A stretch of 64,000 nt of DNA from Ctenosaura bakeri (Eukaryota > Chordata > Lepidosauria > Squamata > Iguanidae): the NCBI GenBank assembly GCA_948474755.1, contig CAOLHI010001802.1, positions 62,001 to 126,000 of the forward strand. Direction: 5' to 3'. Made by a program: the position numbers and the translations under genes. Below the pieces are notes generated by a model. The model saw only the letters and a list, made by a program, of their open reading frames with translations. It was not told where the DNA came from and did no database searches. Below are positions 12,331-23,510 of the stretch, in pieces (the stretch's first letter is position 1; every line of letters begins with the position of its first letter).

Positions 12331-13125
12331 TCATCATCGTCATCATCATCACCACAACCACGACCACCACCCTGCTTTTTCAAAGCAGCTTACAACAATT
12401 AAAAAGACATGGGCCATTTTTGCACTACACTATTAGAGTACTATTATTGCATTTTCAACATCCTGTGAAATTCTGGATTTTGTAGTTTACGGAGGCCAAA
12501 GAGCTCTCTGGATGAGAATGCTAAATACACCTCCCTAAATTGCAAACTCCAGGATTCCATAGGATGCTGAAAGTGGAATAATAGCACTATAATAGTGTAG
12601 AGCGGAAATGGCCATAGTTAAAACCCACAGAATACAAAAGTTAAAACATAATTAAACAATCAAAAAAGAATTAGAACAACATTACAATACATATTAGAAA
12701 CTCGCACATTTGTCAGCAACACAATATTCAGCATGTTCGATCAGATAAGCCAAGTATAGTCACACATTGAATGTCCGTCTGAATAAAAACATCTCTACTT
12801 GATTGTGGAAAAATAGTAGGGAGGGTGCCAGTCTGACTTCTCTGGGAAGGGAATTCCAGAGCCTTGAGGCAGCCACTGAGAAGGCCCTCTCATGTGTTCC
12901 CACTAGGTATACCTGTGAGGGTTGTAGGGCGGAGAGAAGAGCCTCTTCAGCAGATCTCACAGTCTGGGCTGGTTTGTAAGGGAGAGTACAGTCCTTCAAA
13001 TGACCTGGACCTGAGCCATGTAGGGCTTTAAAGGTCACCACCAGCACTTTGCACTATGCCCAGAAACAGACTGGCAGCCAGTGAAGCTGTTACAACAGGA
13101 GAGTTGTGTGATCCCTGGAGCCCTT
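12331..13125 (-). mobile_element. L2/CR1-type LINE 3' end, interrupted by a MITE
   Basis: A minus-strand frame at 12760-13047 encodes the C-terminus of a non-LTR reverse-transcriptase protein, with VTFKALHGSGPGHLKDC and RAFSVAASRLWNSLPREVRL. The 3' UTR continues to a (TCA)n-type tail at 12331. The MITE at 12412-12613 splits the 3' UTR: the flanks rejoin as the same sequence order seen intact in the sister copy at 23511-24275. Confidence 0.8.
12412..12613. mobile_element. Palindromic MITE-like element, full copy (202 bp)
   Basis: Termini GGCCATTTTTGCACTACACT and the inverted TAGTGTAGAGCGGAAATGGCC. It lies inside a LINE 3' UTR, so it inserted after that LINE. Confidence 0.87.
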
Positions 13126-13480
13126 ATAGGACTAGCAGGCATCCCTTTTTATAAGGGATGTCCCATATTTCAGGGATGGAAAGCTTTTTCTTCTCATAGG
13201 CTAAACAAGGTGCCAAAAAATCCTGTATTTCAGGGTATGGAATTTTCATAAAGGCAGAAATATGTGCATGATTTCCATTATGAATTTGGACAGTATGTTT
13301 ATTTTAAAGAAAAATGCATGGCTAAGTTAACTGAAATCAACACTTAGGTATTATGAAGTTCATGTTCTACCTATTTCTTGACTGTAAGCCCTGCATTTCA
13401 TGAATTTCAACTGTCCTTTATTGGTATTTTGAAAACTGGCAAAATTAGTTCTTTCCCATGTATTATGTTATATTAAGTTA
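13126..13480. other. Intronic stretch with decayed repeat
   Basis: The segment at 13137-13260 (AAGGGATGTCCCATATTTCA) resembles the decayed repeat at 12250-12330, so the LINE may have split an older repeat. Otherwise nothing recognised. Confidence 0.4.
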
Positions 13481-13528
13481 TACACACACATGCGTGCGCA
13501 CGCGTGCACACACACACACACACACACA
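13481..13528. repeat. Alternating purine-pyrimidine (CA/CG) tract
   Basis: 48 bp of strict alternation, CA repeats around a GCGTGCGCACGCGTGC core. A Z-DNA-prone microsatellite. Confidence 0.9.
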
Positions 13529-14889
13529 GATTTATATGTATTGTTAAAACTCTAGGGTGAATCACTATGAAAGTGTTCTGCAGGTAGCTCAGAAATATAG
13601 TTTGCAGGCCGTGCAAGGAAATTATCAATAGCCATGTCTCAACACTTACTTAGCTTCCATGCAGCACAGGAACTAGGATAGTTCACAACATTAGCTAAAG
13701 CATCACTGACAACTTCTGCTGCTTCAGGTTCTGTAACTTTAACAACAAATGCCTATGGGGTATGCATGCAGATGAGTGTCTCAAATTGGGACACCCCATT
13801 GCCAAGACCTGGAATATGATCTCCTTCATCATTTGCTTCACTTGCAAGTCTGGTCATGTTGCAATGAAAGGAAGGCGAGCTGGGCTGCAGTATTCATAAG
13901 CTGATCACAGACCAACTCCAGCTCATCTAGCCATATAAAGCCATGGCCTAAGGTCTGGCCCTTCTCTCTGAGCAACTTGTTCCTACAAGGTGCAGCACCT
14001 TCCCTTATCATCTTGGGAACTGACACTTGATTATAGTTCTCTAGACAATGGTTCTGATCTCTCAAAACTGACCTACTTACTCCAGTTTCTACTTGCTTGC
14101 TTAGACTTCATTCTTATACCAGCTTCTTGTTGAGGACTTAAAATGTTACAAAATAGGCAAGGCCATGCATGTGATGTTGGGTCGGCCATGACCAGGGTAG
14201 TTCACAGAAAAAGGATGAATTATCTCTTGGAGACAAGCTAAATTTAACCCGTATTAGAACTCTATACACTGATTATTTCAGTAGCCTCTAATGCCGGTTC
14301 AATTTATTAGAACCTTGTAAGAGTTCCTCTCAGAGATGTCCTTAACCTTCCACCTAGAATTTCATGGATTAGTTTGGCCTAAGGTTTCCAGGGTAGTTTA
14401 CAAAAACACAAATAAACATGGTAAAAAAAAAAATCACATCAAAAGATAAACCATAAAACAACATTCAAAAGCAGCATGAGCAAGTTTTTTTAAAAAAATC
14501 ACAGAAGGAAAGAAGATGGGGCAGCAGGGAAGTTACTCTGTAAAAATCTGAAAATACCTTCTCCCTGCTGCCTTCCCTTTGGTTATTATCTTCCTTGCTA
14601 CTGATGATGGGAGACTTGAAGGGAAGTTTCAGCATATTACCTCAGTGCACAAGCAAGTACACATGCCTTCTGGTGATTTTACTCCCCAGATAGGAAGAGC
14701 TTTAATAGGTAAGCACCAGAATATCAGACAGGTCCTCCCGCAAACGAGTGGAATTCTTTCAGCACCCTGGGGAGTTCCTCTATTCTACACAGAACTTGGA
14801 AATCCAGCATAAAGCATTTTAAAATAATCATAATCATTATTAAAATAATCACTGATAATCACTAATATTCAACATTCTATGCTGGCTAC
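13529..14889. other. Intronic stretch without recognised features
   Basis: AT-rich; 14385-14500 resembles a decayed LINE 3' UTR (TAGTTTACAAAAACACAAATA). No exon seen. Confidence 0.45.
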
Positions 14890-14892
14890 TTA

Positions 14893-15508
14893 AGCCATTT
14901 TCACCCTACACTGTTATACGCCCTTTTTGCATGGTATTTTCCTCGAGCGTTGCACAAATGTGAGGAGCGGTCCACATGACGCACTCACATTTGCATGATG
15001 CTCCAGGGCCTGGCAGGGACCGCTCAAGTACTTTTTCATTTTCAGCTTTAAGCCTAAAATGGTGCGCGGTTGCGCATTGCTCCGGAGGCCCCCCCACGCA
15101 CTCACCTTGCATGCAGAGCCTTGGGAGCTGGGCTGATCACACTTCCTGTCTCAGTGCAGCCTGGGAAGATCCCAGGTTGCACTGCGAAAGGAAGAAGCGG
15201 GGCTCTCACGCAAGCAGGAAGCTCGTGCGGAGCTGAAGAAACCTGGATGTGAGGGCCTCTCACAAGAGGCTGCTCGCGCAAGCACCACACCCCAGCGCTG
15301 AGAGAAGGTGAGTTGGAGGAAGGGCCATAGTGCTGTTATCCCACTTTCAATCTCTTATGGAATCCTACTAGGGTTTGCAGTTTAGGGAGGGGCATTTACA
15401 ATTCTCAGCCACAGAGCTCTTTGGCCTCAGTAAACTACAAACCCCAGAATTCCACAGGAAGTTGAAAGTAGGATAATAGCACTATAACAGTGTAGTGTGG
15501 AAATGGCC
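14893..15508. mobile_element. GC-rich composite member of the MITE-like family
   Basis: The left end AGCCATTTTCACCCTACACT and the inverted right end mirror the palindromic MITE termini. TTA flanks both sides (14890-14892 and 15509-15511), a likely 3-bp target duplication. The interior 14930-15320 is unusually GC-rich for this intron. The right 185 bp (15323-15508) is nearly a full MITE copy lacking about 18 bp after GGCCA. Either a larger non-autonomous relative or a nested pair. Confidence 0.6.
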
Positions 15509-15585
15509 TTAATTATGAATATACACTGTTATAGTGCTATTAAGTAACGTTTCTGGGACTCATTAGCTAACAGGCAGACCCTGAT

Positions 15586-15836
15586 CTGTGTGTGTGCATG
15601 CGTGCATACATACATATGTTCAAGTTGCGTGTCGACATCTCGCAACCTCATAAATTTCATAGGGTTTTCTATAAGTAAGGAATACTCAGTGGTGGTTTTG
15701 CCAGTTCCTTCCTCTGAAACATAGCCTACAGCACCTGGAATTCATTAGCGGTCTCTCATCCAAGTATTAACCATGGCTGATCCTGCTTAGCCTCTAAGAT
15801 CAGATGGGATCTGGTGCCTTAACCGCAGTTAGGCCC
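15586..15836 (-). mobile_element. 5S-rRNA-derived SINE
   Basis: Minus orientation. The high end is a 5S rRNA-like head (reverse of GGGCCTAACTGCGG and GGCACCAGATCCCATCTGAT, then AGGCTAAGCAGGA and ATACTTGGATGAGAGACC). The tail near GGTTTTGCCAGTTCCTTCCT and AATTTCATAGGGTTTTC runs into (GT)n. Not a functional 5S gene. Confidence 0.87.
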
Positions 15837-17118
15837 TTCATATTAAAAAGACAGGCAACCCTGTGAATGCAGATGCTGCTTACTCTGCTTGGCTTCTCTG
15901 ATCCATATGTGTACTACATTTCCTTGTGCAAATACAATTCCATAAATCTCAGAAATCTTTTTCATCATTTTTTCATTTTTCATAATTAAAATATCTGTGG
16001 CAATTATTACAAATAGGTCCTCTTATTCCCAGGGATGGAAAAAAAACAGGACATAAATAAAATAAAATCAACCCAGGCAGGGTCCGACGTAATAAAATTA
16101 GGCTAGCTAAACCAGACCTCTTTGGAAGCATATTTGCAAACAGTAGCTTAATGAAGAAATTCAGTTGGGGGGAGGCAGAGAGGAAAATAAGACAGTGATG
16201 TATTAGACTGCTAGCTGCCTAGATACATATGACATTAGGGACTAAAAGAAAATCAGCAGGACTGCAAAATGCTGGAAAATTAGTTACTGTCACACAAAAA
16301 TTGTAGCTTCAGCTCTGAATGTCTTTTTTTAAATTTTTTTTATTTTAAATCACTGGGATGGACCAATGGTTTAACTTTCTGATTCATTTCTATAAAAAGC
16401 ACCATGAAGGGAAGAGGAGGAAAAGAGGAGTATAACAGAAAGATTTGCATTGGCTTGGGATCAATGTCTGAAAAACTGATGTATTTTGAAAAGGCTTCCT
16501 CTTTTCTCTTCACTTTTATCTTAGGAGACTAAAATCACCCCTCCCCAATAAATACACCTTCTTACTGAACATAGAGGATTTGATTATGCATGGAATAAAT
16601 TGTATTCTCTATTTAATGGCAAGGTAATTTTCTGGAATAAACTCTTGAGAAGCTTGAATGAAAACAATTTAATACAGCACCTGGGACTCTTCCACAATAA
16701 CAGAATAATTTTCTGAGGAAAAATGGCAAATTTGTTTTTGCAGTCCTCTAGGACTAACAGGAACGGCCATTGCTTTCAATTACCAAATGGTCCAACCATT
16801 TATGCTGAAATTTTATTCAAGGCAGCAACATATTATGCTCAGGAATAGATTCCATTTCCACTGCCATTTAATTATTGAACAGCAAATCTCTACAAGGAAA
16901 AAGCTCTGTCCACAGATAATTCTAACACTTATGTTCACAACAAGAAATCAATTCATGAAGGTAGGATGGATAATAAAACATTCTTTAGAAGTCATTTCTT
17001 ATAAAAAAGATAGCCCAGATTAAAAGAATTACTATATTGCTTTACAGAAAGTGATCTGACTGTGAGTAGGAGGGATATGGACAGAGTTAGATGGGATACA
17101 ACTCTGCAGTCTTTATGG
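15837..17118. other. Intronic stretch, mostly unique
   Basis: No exon or named repeat. The part at 16540-17030 is non-repetitive and rich in TAAT/ATTA words, as conserved noncoding elements often are, but conservation cannot be judged from one sequence. Confidence 0.45.
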
Positions 17119-17328
17119 ATGTGTGTGTGTGTATCTTCAAGACTTATGCCAACTTCATGGGGATTTCTCAGACAAAGAATATTCAGAGTTGGTTTTGCCA
17201 GTTCTTTCTTCTGAAATATAGCCTACAACACCTGGCATTGATTGGCAGCCTCCAAGTACTAACTTTGACTGCCCCTATTTAGCTTTCAAGATCAGACAGG
17301 ATCTGGTGTCTTTAGGTTATTTAAGGCC
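17119..17328 (-). mobile_element. 5S-rRNA-derived SINE
   Basis: Minus orientation. Head relic GATCAGACAGGATCTGGTGTC at the high end; tail GGTTTTGCCAGTTCTTTCTT and (GT)n at the low end. More decayed than the copy at 15586. Confidence 0.8.
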
Positions 17329-18779
17329 TTTCTTTATAAATGACACCCTATTAAAGTGGCCCATCTTAGAAATTCACAGAAGGAGAATGTTCTGGGGGAA
17401 TTATACAGCTACTGGAGATGGTGATTTTGCTGAACCACTGGTTCCATGGAGAACATGTATCCATTGGAATGGGGAGAAGACCTGGGCAAACCTTTGGGGA
17501 CCTGTTTGTTTTACACCTTTTGATTTGTTTTTTACATCTTGTTTACTGTAGACTTGACGTTCTTTTTCTCTTAGGAAACAAAGAAGCAAAAGAAATGCCA
17601 GGCTTTTAATTTCTAGCTTTCATACTAGATTTTCAGTTAGCATGAGCTTTACACAGCCCATTATTGTAAGCAAACACAGTCTTCTGCATGGTAGAGGAGT
17701 GACAGAGGGGGTTACTGCCATTTCCTTCCTTTGACCTGCCCTCTCATATCTACTACACCAGTGATGTAGGGCTCCTTCTCTCTTTTTTCAACAGATCTAC
17801 GAGCCAGTTGTGGCAGGGCTGCCTGATCCATTTGACACTTTAGGTACAGCCTATGAATTTTAGAGCCTACAAAAACCTTAATGAGGCCCTGAGTTATGGT
17901 AGGTATGAGTCTTGTCAGGATGCACTGAAGGATTGGATGTGAGCAGGCAAAAACAAGGCTGAATGCAGGTTGGCAAGCCAACTCAGAATTAAGGACACCT
18001 CTTGTGGATAAATCAGACACAGTGGGGGGTGGTTCGACATCATATAGCTCATGGAGGACCAGGAGACCACTGTGGCCAAGACTGCTTTTGTTTAGCTTTG
18101 TCTCAGCTATGCCACTTGTGGCTATGGTGGTCCATGCCTTAATTTCTTCGCATTTAAACTACGACAACATTTCAAGAATGTGAATGTGTACGTCTCTTTC
18201 CCTCTATTATTCTATTGTTTATCTGAAACTTAATAGTCAAGTTCAAGGACCTGCTTTCTCTGTATAATCAGGTGCCATCTGCACTGATAATGTTGTAGAG
18301 CACAGTAGGGGACATAATGTCCTGGACTGCAGCTCCCATCTTCCAGTACAGCTAAGGGGAAGTGATTCTAGGTCTTGCTATCCAACAACCCCTGAAGGGC
18401 TGTCTGAAGTTTCTGACACATTTGTTGGATTTTGAAGCATCTATTTTCAGTGCACAAAACATACCCAGATCACTTCCATTACACCTTATAGCCCCTTCTT
18501 TACTTTCATCCCATATGTATACTGAATGTGCAGTGGGAAATAAGACCACATATGCTGGCCTTGTTCCCATCCCTCATGTGTTAATAGAAATGCACTGTGT
18601 GTTCAGCTGTACATGCACAGAATCCCTGTTCATCCTGCCTCTGAACATGCACAGATTGGGGTGCTGCCAGCAGACACCATCCTGCTGTTTCCTCTGTAAA
18701 TACACTGTATTTAGGAAAGAAACATGAAGAAGCTAATATTTGTTCTCATCCTCAAGTACACCTAAAATGAACACTGTAG
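17329..18779. other. Intronic stretch without recognised features
   Basis: Several chance frames up to 121 codons (18362-18727) without recognisable content. A fragment of the ACTGCAGCTCCCAT repeat family lies near 18320-18345. Confidence 0.45.
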
Positions 18780-18906
18780 TAGGCTATATTTCAGAGCAAG
18801 GAACTGTCAAAACTCCCTTTGAGTACTCCTTGCCTAAGAAAACCCTAGGAAAAGTATGGGGTCGCCACAGGTTGACAGGTTACTTGAACACACACACACA
18901 CGCACA
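18780..18906 (+). mobile_element. 5S-type SINE tail fragment
   Basis: Plus orientation tail only: AGGCTATATTTCAGAGCAAG, CTTGCCTAAGAAAACCCTA, GGGTCGCCACAGGTTGACAG, then (CA)n. The 5S-like head is missing. Confidence 0.75.
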
Positions 18907-19946
18907 GAGTGTGTGCACATACTTTTCCTCTTGTGTCTGTACCGTTTATTTTTTGCACCTGAACAGAACCCGTATCTTCCATTGGAAGTGATTGTTCATC
19001 TTTTTTTAAAAAACAAAAATCTTGTTATCCTGTAAATGAGTCATTCTTGGGTGTGAATAGAACTGTGAAGGTAATATCAGTGGTACACAGTTGTTTGGGG
19101 AGAGAGAGAGGGAGGGGGGAGGGAGAGAGGAAGGGGTGGGACCAGAGACTGCTTTCATATGCAATTAAGTCAAAGGGTTTACAGCAGGAAGGAGATGTTT
19201 TTTGCCTGCACTGATTGCTAGCTGCTTCTTCCAGTGCTTAATTTCTAAAATGGGAAGTGCCAGGGCTTAATTGCCCTGAAGTTATGCTCTCTGACTGTAA
19301 AGTCTGTTCCTGACGTATGTGGGTAAGGATGTGTGTGTGTGTGTGTGTGTGCGCGCAAGGTGCTGGGTGGAACAGATGGCACAGTTTGCTTCTCAATGGG
19401 ACAATGAATCTATATGTACTCAGAACAGCTCTTTTTATTGATATTTCGAAGTGGACATTTCCCCCTTGGAAATTACCTCTAACAAGCAGAGAGGCTTGAG
19501 GAATATGGTCTTTGTTAATTCCAACTTCAACTGACTGAAATATACACCCTTGACTCACAAGAGGGATGGAACTTAAGTGTCCTTTGCCATTTGCATCTTC
19601 TGAACCTTCAAAGTTAGTTCCTTACTCACAGATTATACCAACGTGCAATTAATAATACATTTTTTAAAAAAGTTTCAAATGCTAATTTTGAGAGAGAGAA
19701 TTACATTTCAAAAATGCATAATGAATACAAATTTATAAGAAAATACTTACGCATTCTTTAAAATGTTCACAAACAAGGAGGAAGGGATGTAGGAAAGAAT
19801 GCCTGTGAAACTGATAGAGACCAGAAACTGATCTGTTCATCCCTATTAAGAAATGAATGGAATTTTGGGAATTTTCCCACAATTTTTTTTTTATATACTG
19901 ATGGGAGATTCTTGCAGAGCAAGCCTGATCTGTCATTCCTTACATA
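18907..19946. other. Intronic stretch with microsatellites
   Basis: A GA-rich purine run at about 19098-19133 and (GT)n with GCGCGC at 19329-19355. No exon seen. Confidence 0.6.
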
Positions 19947-19951
19947 TCTAT
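19947..19951. repeat. Left target-site duplication of the solo LTR
   Basis: TCTAT immediately before the LTR start, identical to 20888-20892. Confidence 0.85.
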
Positions 19952-20887
19952 TGTCGGGGGCTCCGGCCTGGCCGGCCCCTCCGGAGCCTCGAAGGCTGCC
20001 GCGGAGGCGGCTCCCGAGGTGGAGGACATCCCGGTCTCCTCGCGAGTCGCGGAGGAGGCCTCCGGCGCTGGGAACGGCTGCCCGGACGCCGACGAGGCCA
20101 CCGCCGTCGCAGAGGGGGGCGCGGACTCTTCTGCCGCCGAGGATGAGGCCGCAGGGGCCTCTGCCGCCGAGGAGAGCCGCCCAGACCTCGCCCAAACCTC
20201 CGCCGCCGAAGAACTCACCCGGGAGGCCGCCGCCGCCGAAGGAGACGCCAACGAAGCCGCCGCCGCGGAAGGAAGCCACCCAGACGCCGCTGGAGACGAT
20301 GGCGAGGCCGCCAACGCCGGGGGAGGCTGATCGGGCATACTCCTGGGGTGGGCGGGGCCCAGGCTCCACTCTGGGACACCGCCTACCCGCGGTCCCGATC
20401 CTGAGGAGACCAGCGACCTCCCTCCCACATTTCTGCAGCCGCGGCAAGCTAAGGAGGCTGCCCGCCGCTCCCAATGGCTGCTGGAGCGCCGGTTGCAGGC
20501 TGAGAGCTCTCAGCTGACTGATGGCTCTCAGTTGTGAGCCCGGCTGAGGGCTCCCAGCTGCGCGGCAGCTCCCGGATTGGCTGACGTCGGCCCCAAGGGC
20601 CTACTTAAGGCCAGGAGGAAGCGGAGTTCAGCACGGAGCAACAACCGTCGGGTCTCCGTGTGTTGTCCGTCCGTGCCGTGACCCTTGCCTGCCGTGTTCC
20701 TGTCCAGAAGTCCTGCCAGCCAGCTGACCGCTCGTTATCCGGGTGTGGAAACCCTTTCTTTTGTTACTATGTTTTGCCTGCTGCAAGGACTGCCTTTGTT
20801 TGTTGTTGGACTGCTGGCTGAGGCTTCTGAGGCGAATCCCGGCTCGAGCCTGTCCCTAGCCTGCCCGGCCCCGCCCTGCCGCCGACA
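19952..20887 (+). mobile_element. Solo LTR of an LTR retrotransposon (936 bp, GC-rich)
   Basis: The element begins TGTCGG and ends CCGACA, a perfect 6-bp inverted terminus with TG...CA ends. It is flanked by identical 5-bp copies of TCTAT at 19947-19951 and 20888-20892. No internal gag/pol region or second LTR is present, so this is a solo LTR left by LTR-LTR recombination. It is far GC-richer than the surrounding intron. The first 400 bp are CpG-rich and purine/GCC-repeat-like, giving long overlapping frames on both strands, including an Ala/Glu-rich one. Promoter-like signals are an inverted CCAAT (ATTGG, 20576-20580), a CRE-like TGACGTCG (20582-20589) and a TATA-like CTACTTAAGG (20601-20610). 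Strand is assigned from these. A 5-bp duplication fits Ty3/Gypsy and also some endogenous retroviruses; the superfamily is not decidable here. Confidence 0.85.
20570..20612 (+). promoter_or_regulatory. Putative LTR core promoter
   Basis: An inverted CCAAT box, a CRE-like TGACGTCG and a TATA-like TACTTAAGG lie within about 35 bp, as in U3 regions of LTRs. Transcription would run toward 20887. Motif reading only; activity in the present genome is unknown. Confidence 0.4.
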
Positions 20888-20892
20888 TCTAT
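20888..20892. repeat. Right target-site duplication of the solo LTR
   Basis: TCTAT immediately after the terminal CCGACA of the LTR, identical to 19947-19951. Confidence 0.85.
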
Positions 20893-20930
20893 TTTGCTTT
20901 AAGTTGCAAACAACAATCTTCATCCTTCTG

Positions 20931-21164
20931 TTTGTTGTAGTTGTGTGCTTTCAACTCACTTCTGACTTATGGTGACCCTGAAGTGAACCTATAATGGGAT
21001 TTTCTTGGCAAGATTTTGTTCAGAAGGGGTTTGCTTTTGTCTTCCTCTGAGGAAGTGTGACTTGCCCATGGTAACCCAGTGGGTTTCTATGGCTAAGTGG
21101 GGATTTCAACCCTGGTCTCCAGAGTCATAGTCCAACTCTCAAACCACTACACATCCTGGCTCTC
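20931..21164 (-). mobile_element. Sauria-type SINE
   Basis: Minus orientation, adjoining the solo LTR. Tail TCAACTCACTTCTGACTTAT at the low end. At the high end, AACCCTGGTCTCCAGAGTC and CAAACCACTACACATCCTGG are the reverse of tRNA-like boxes B and A. Confidence 0.88.
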
Positions 21165-22892
21165 ACATATCATATGCACTATTGTAAAAGACCTGAAATG
21201 CAACCACTGTGGGGTAGTGAGGGTGAAGATGCTACAAAAATGCATGCTATGCTACTGTTTGGGTTTTTCCCCTCAAACAAATTACATTTATGTGTGGCCT
21301 TTTCTTCCAAGAGCTGAAGATGAAATATATAGTGGCATAGCTTGGCGCGAGCCATGAAGGCACATGGGCAGGATGATAGCGCACGTGGGTGGAGTGTCTC
21401 CATGCGGGGGAGGGTGACAGTGCATGGATGGCAGGTAAGGAGCAGTGTCGCCCCCAAAAAAGTTCTGTCCAGGGTGCATTGCTCCCTCGCCCCTCCCCCG
21501 TGCCACTGGAAATATATGACTCTCCTCTTCTCTGCTTTAACCTCTCAACAAGCCTGTGAGGTAGGTCAGACTGAGAAAGATTAACCGGGGCATTTTGTTT
21601 CTTAGAAAATGTAGGCTGTGGATACAGAAATGGATGGGGACTAAAGGCTTTACTACCCCATCCCTTAGGAAATTCTTTCAGCTATTATGAGATGAGCCCA
21701 TGAATGGCATAACAGAACAGATGATGAGTTGATTATCAGTTAATCACCTATATCTTCTTGAAAGAATGGGAAAGTCCGCCAATATGCCTATATGACAACA
21801 AAATTAGGTACTCCATTATTTGTAGGGCAGGTGACATATGGGACTGCAGAAAGTAACAATAATGGCTCTAAGAATATTGTTTTTGGATTTTAGAGGAATA
21901 AACAAGTTTGAAAGCAAGGTATCAGAGATTATTTTTTAAGACTAAACCATCAAAAAAATCTAGGTATCTTAAGAGCACTTACTGTGAATTTTTTAAAAAT
22001 ATGTATGCCAGCTATAGCAATATCAGAGGTCCAATAGTTAACTTTTGAAGGTAAACAGATTTCTGAACAGCACTGAACAATGGCTTAGTGCTATGTTCCC
22101 AATTCACACACTTTGATACTTGATACTTGTGTGTTTCTTTGTCCCCCCCCCTTTGACATGCCCCAGACAATACTAGAAGGATCAACAGCCATTTTTAAGA
22201 TAACTGGGAAGCTAACTCCAATGTTAGTCTCAACTAGAGCAAACCCTGTGAAATCAACCAAACTTATGTAAATGTTGACTAATATGTTATATCCATTCAA
22301 TGGACCTACCTTTGGAATATTCCCATTATTTCTAAATTCTGGCTATTTTAAACTTGAGTTAGTGAACACTCTGAGATCATAAACCACAGTTTGATCTGGC
22401 TTATTTGATTTCACTAACTCAAATTCAATGTGTTTGATGCAATGGGATATTTTGTTTAGGTTTTCATCAAGAATGGAAGCTTTCAAAGTGGAAGCTTTCA
22501 AAGTGGAAGCTTTCAGTCTCCTCTTTTCATATGCAAAAGGGGAGGAAAATCAAAGCAACTACAGGAGCCCAAGGCATGCTGCAGCTCACAAACATAATGC
22601 CAGACCAAGTTTAACATCGTATCTATACTGGAGGAGAATATCAAAATAGTAAGACTGTTTTCTCTAACTTTCTGGTTCATGAGAAACATAATTTGGAATT
22701 GTATTCAAACACGCCAAACTATGACTTGCTCTAAATTTGGAGTCTGAAAGCTACTACAAAGCAAGCTTTCAAAGGTTGCTTTAAGGGAAAAATAAGGATA
22801 TAACTTTGTAACTTGATGCTCCTGAACAATGACCACGGTCAATAGGCACTAGTCACTAACCCCCTCCATGCAACCACAAAACAGTTGGATCT
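21165..22892. other. Intronic stretch with minor repeats
   Basis: About 21330-21510 is locally GC-rich and may be a decayed repeat. 21535-21590 (CAACAAGCCTGTGAGGTAGG) resembles a common reptile/mammal SINE core. A 15-bp unit GTGGAAGCTTTCAAA is repeated in tandem about 3 times at 22472-22515. No exon seen. Confidence 0.5.
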
Positions 22893-23130
22893 GCATGTGT
22901 GTGTGTGTGTGTGTGTACATACCTTCCAGCTGCCCATCAACGTATGGCCACCTCATGAATTTCATAGGATTTTCTTTGGCAAGGAATATTCAGAGGTGGT
23001 TTTGCTAGCTCTTTGCTCTGAAATACAGTCCACAGCACCTGGTATTCACTGGCAGTCTTCCATCCAAGTACTAACCAGAGTATACCCTGCTTAGTTTCCA
23101 AGATATGGTGCCTTTAGGGTATTTAGGCCT
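22893..23130 (-). mobile_element. 5S-rRNA-derived SINE
   Basis: Minus orientation. Low end (GT)n and AATTTCATAGGATTTTCTTT; middle GTGGTTTTGCTAGCTC; high end CCATCCAAGTACTAACCAG and CCTGCTTAGTTTCCAAGAT, the reverse of the 5S-like head. Confidence 0.87.
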
Positions 23131-23510
23131 GGATATGGATCTATATATCCAGGACCAATTTGGTTTCTAAGTTACCTGGCAGTTGCTGAATTTGAAAGTC
23201 CAGAGCAATCTATCTGTAAATATTGTGAAAAACATATTTGTAAATTTCAGTAAATGGCTATCACTGAAGTCAGAACTGTCCATACCATTGTATTTCTAAT
23301 TTCTATGTATAATTGTGAAAAGGGGAAAGTGTCAAAAATCAACTCATTTGAAATGTGGTACTGGAGAAGATTTATATGGGTATCATGGACTGCTAAAAAG
23401 ACAAATAAATGAGTTCTGGAGCAAATCAAGCCTGAACTGTCACTAGAAGCCAAGATGACTAAACTGAGAATGTTGTATTTTGGACATATCAGGAAAAGAC
23501 ATGACCTATC
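23131..23510. other. Intronic stretch, possible LINE relic
   Basis: The part at 23370-23500 (GGGTATCATGGACTGCTAAA ... ATGTTGTATTTTGGACATAT) resembles a retrotransposon reverse-transcriptase 3' region, decayed. Nothing else recognised. Confidence 0.35.

Noticed and set aside
19767..20474. 235-codon minus-strand frame and a 201-codon plus-strand frame over the GC-rich segment
   Set aside because: They overlap on opposite strands inside a solo LTR defined by TSD and termini. Glycine/proline/arginine-rich composition follows from GC repeats; no domain is visible.
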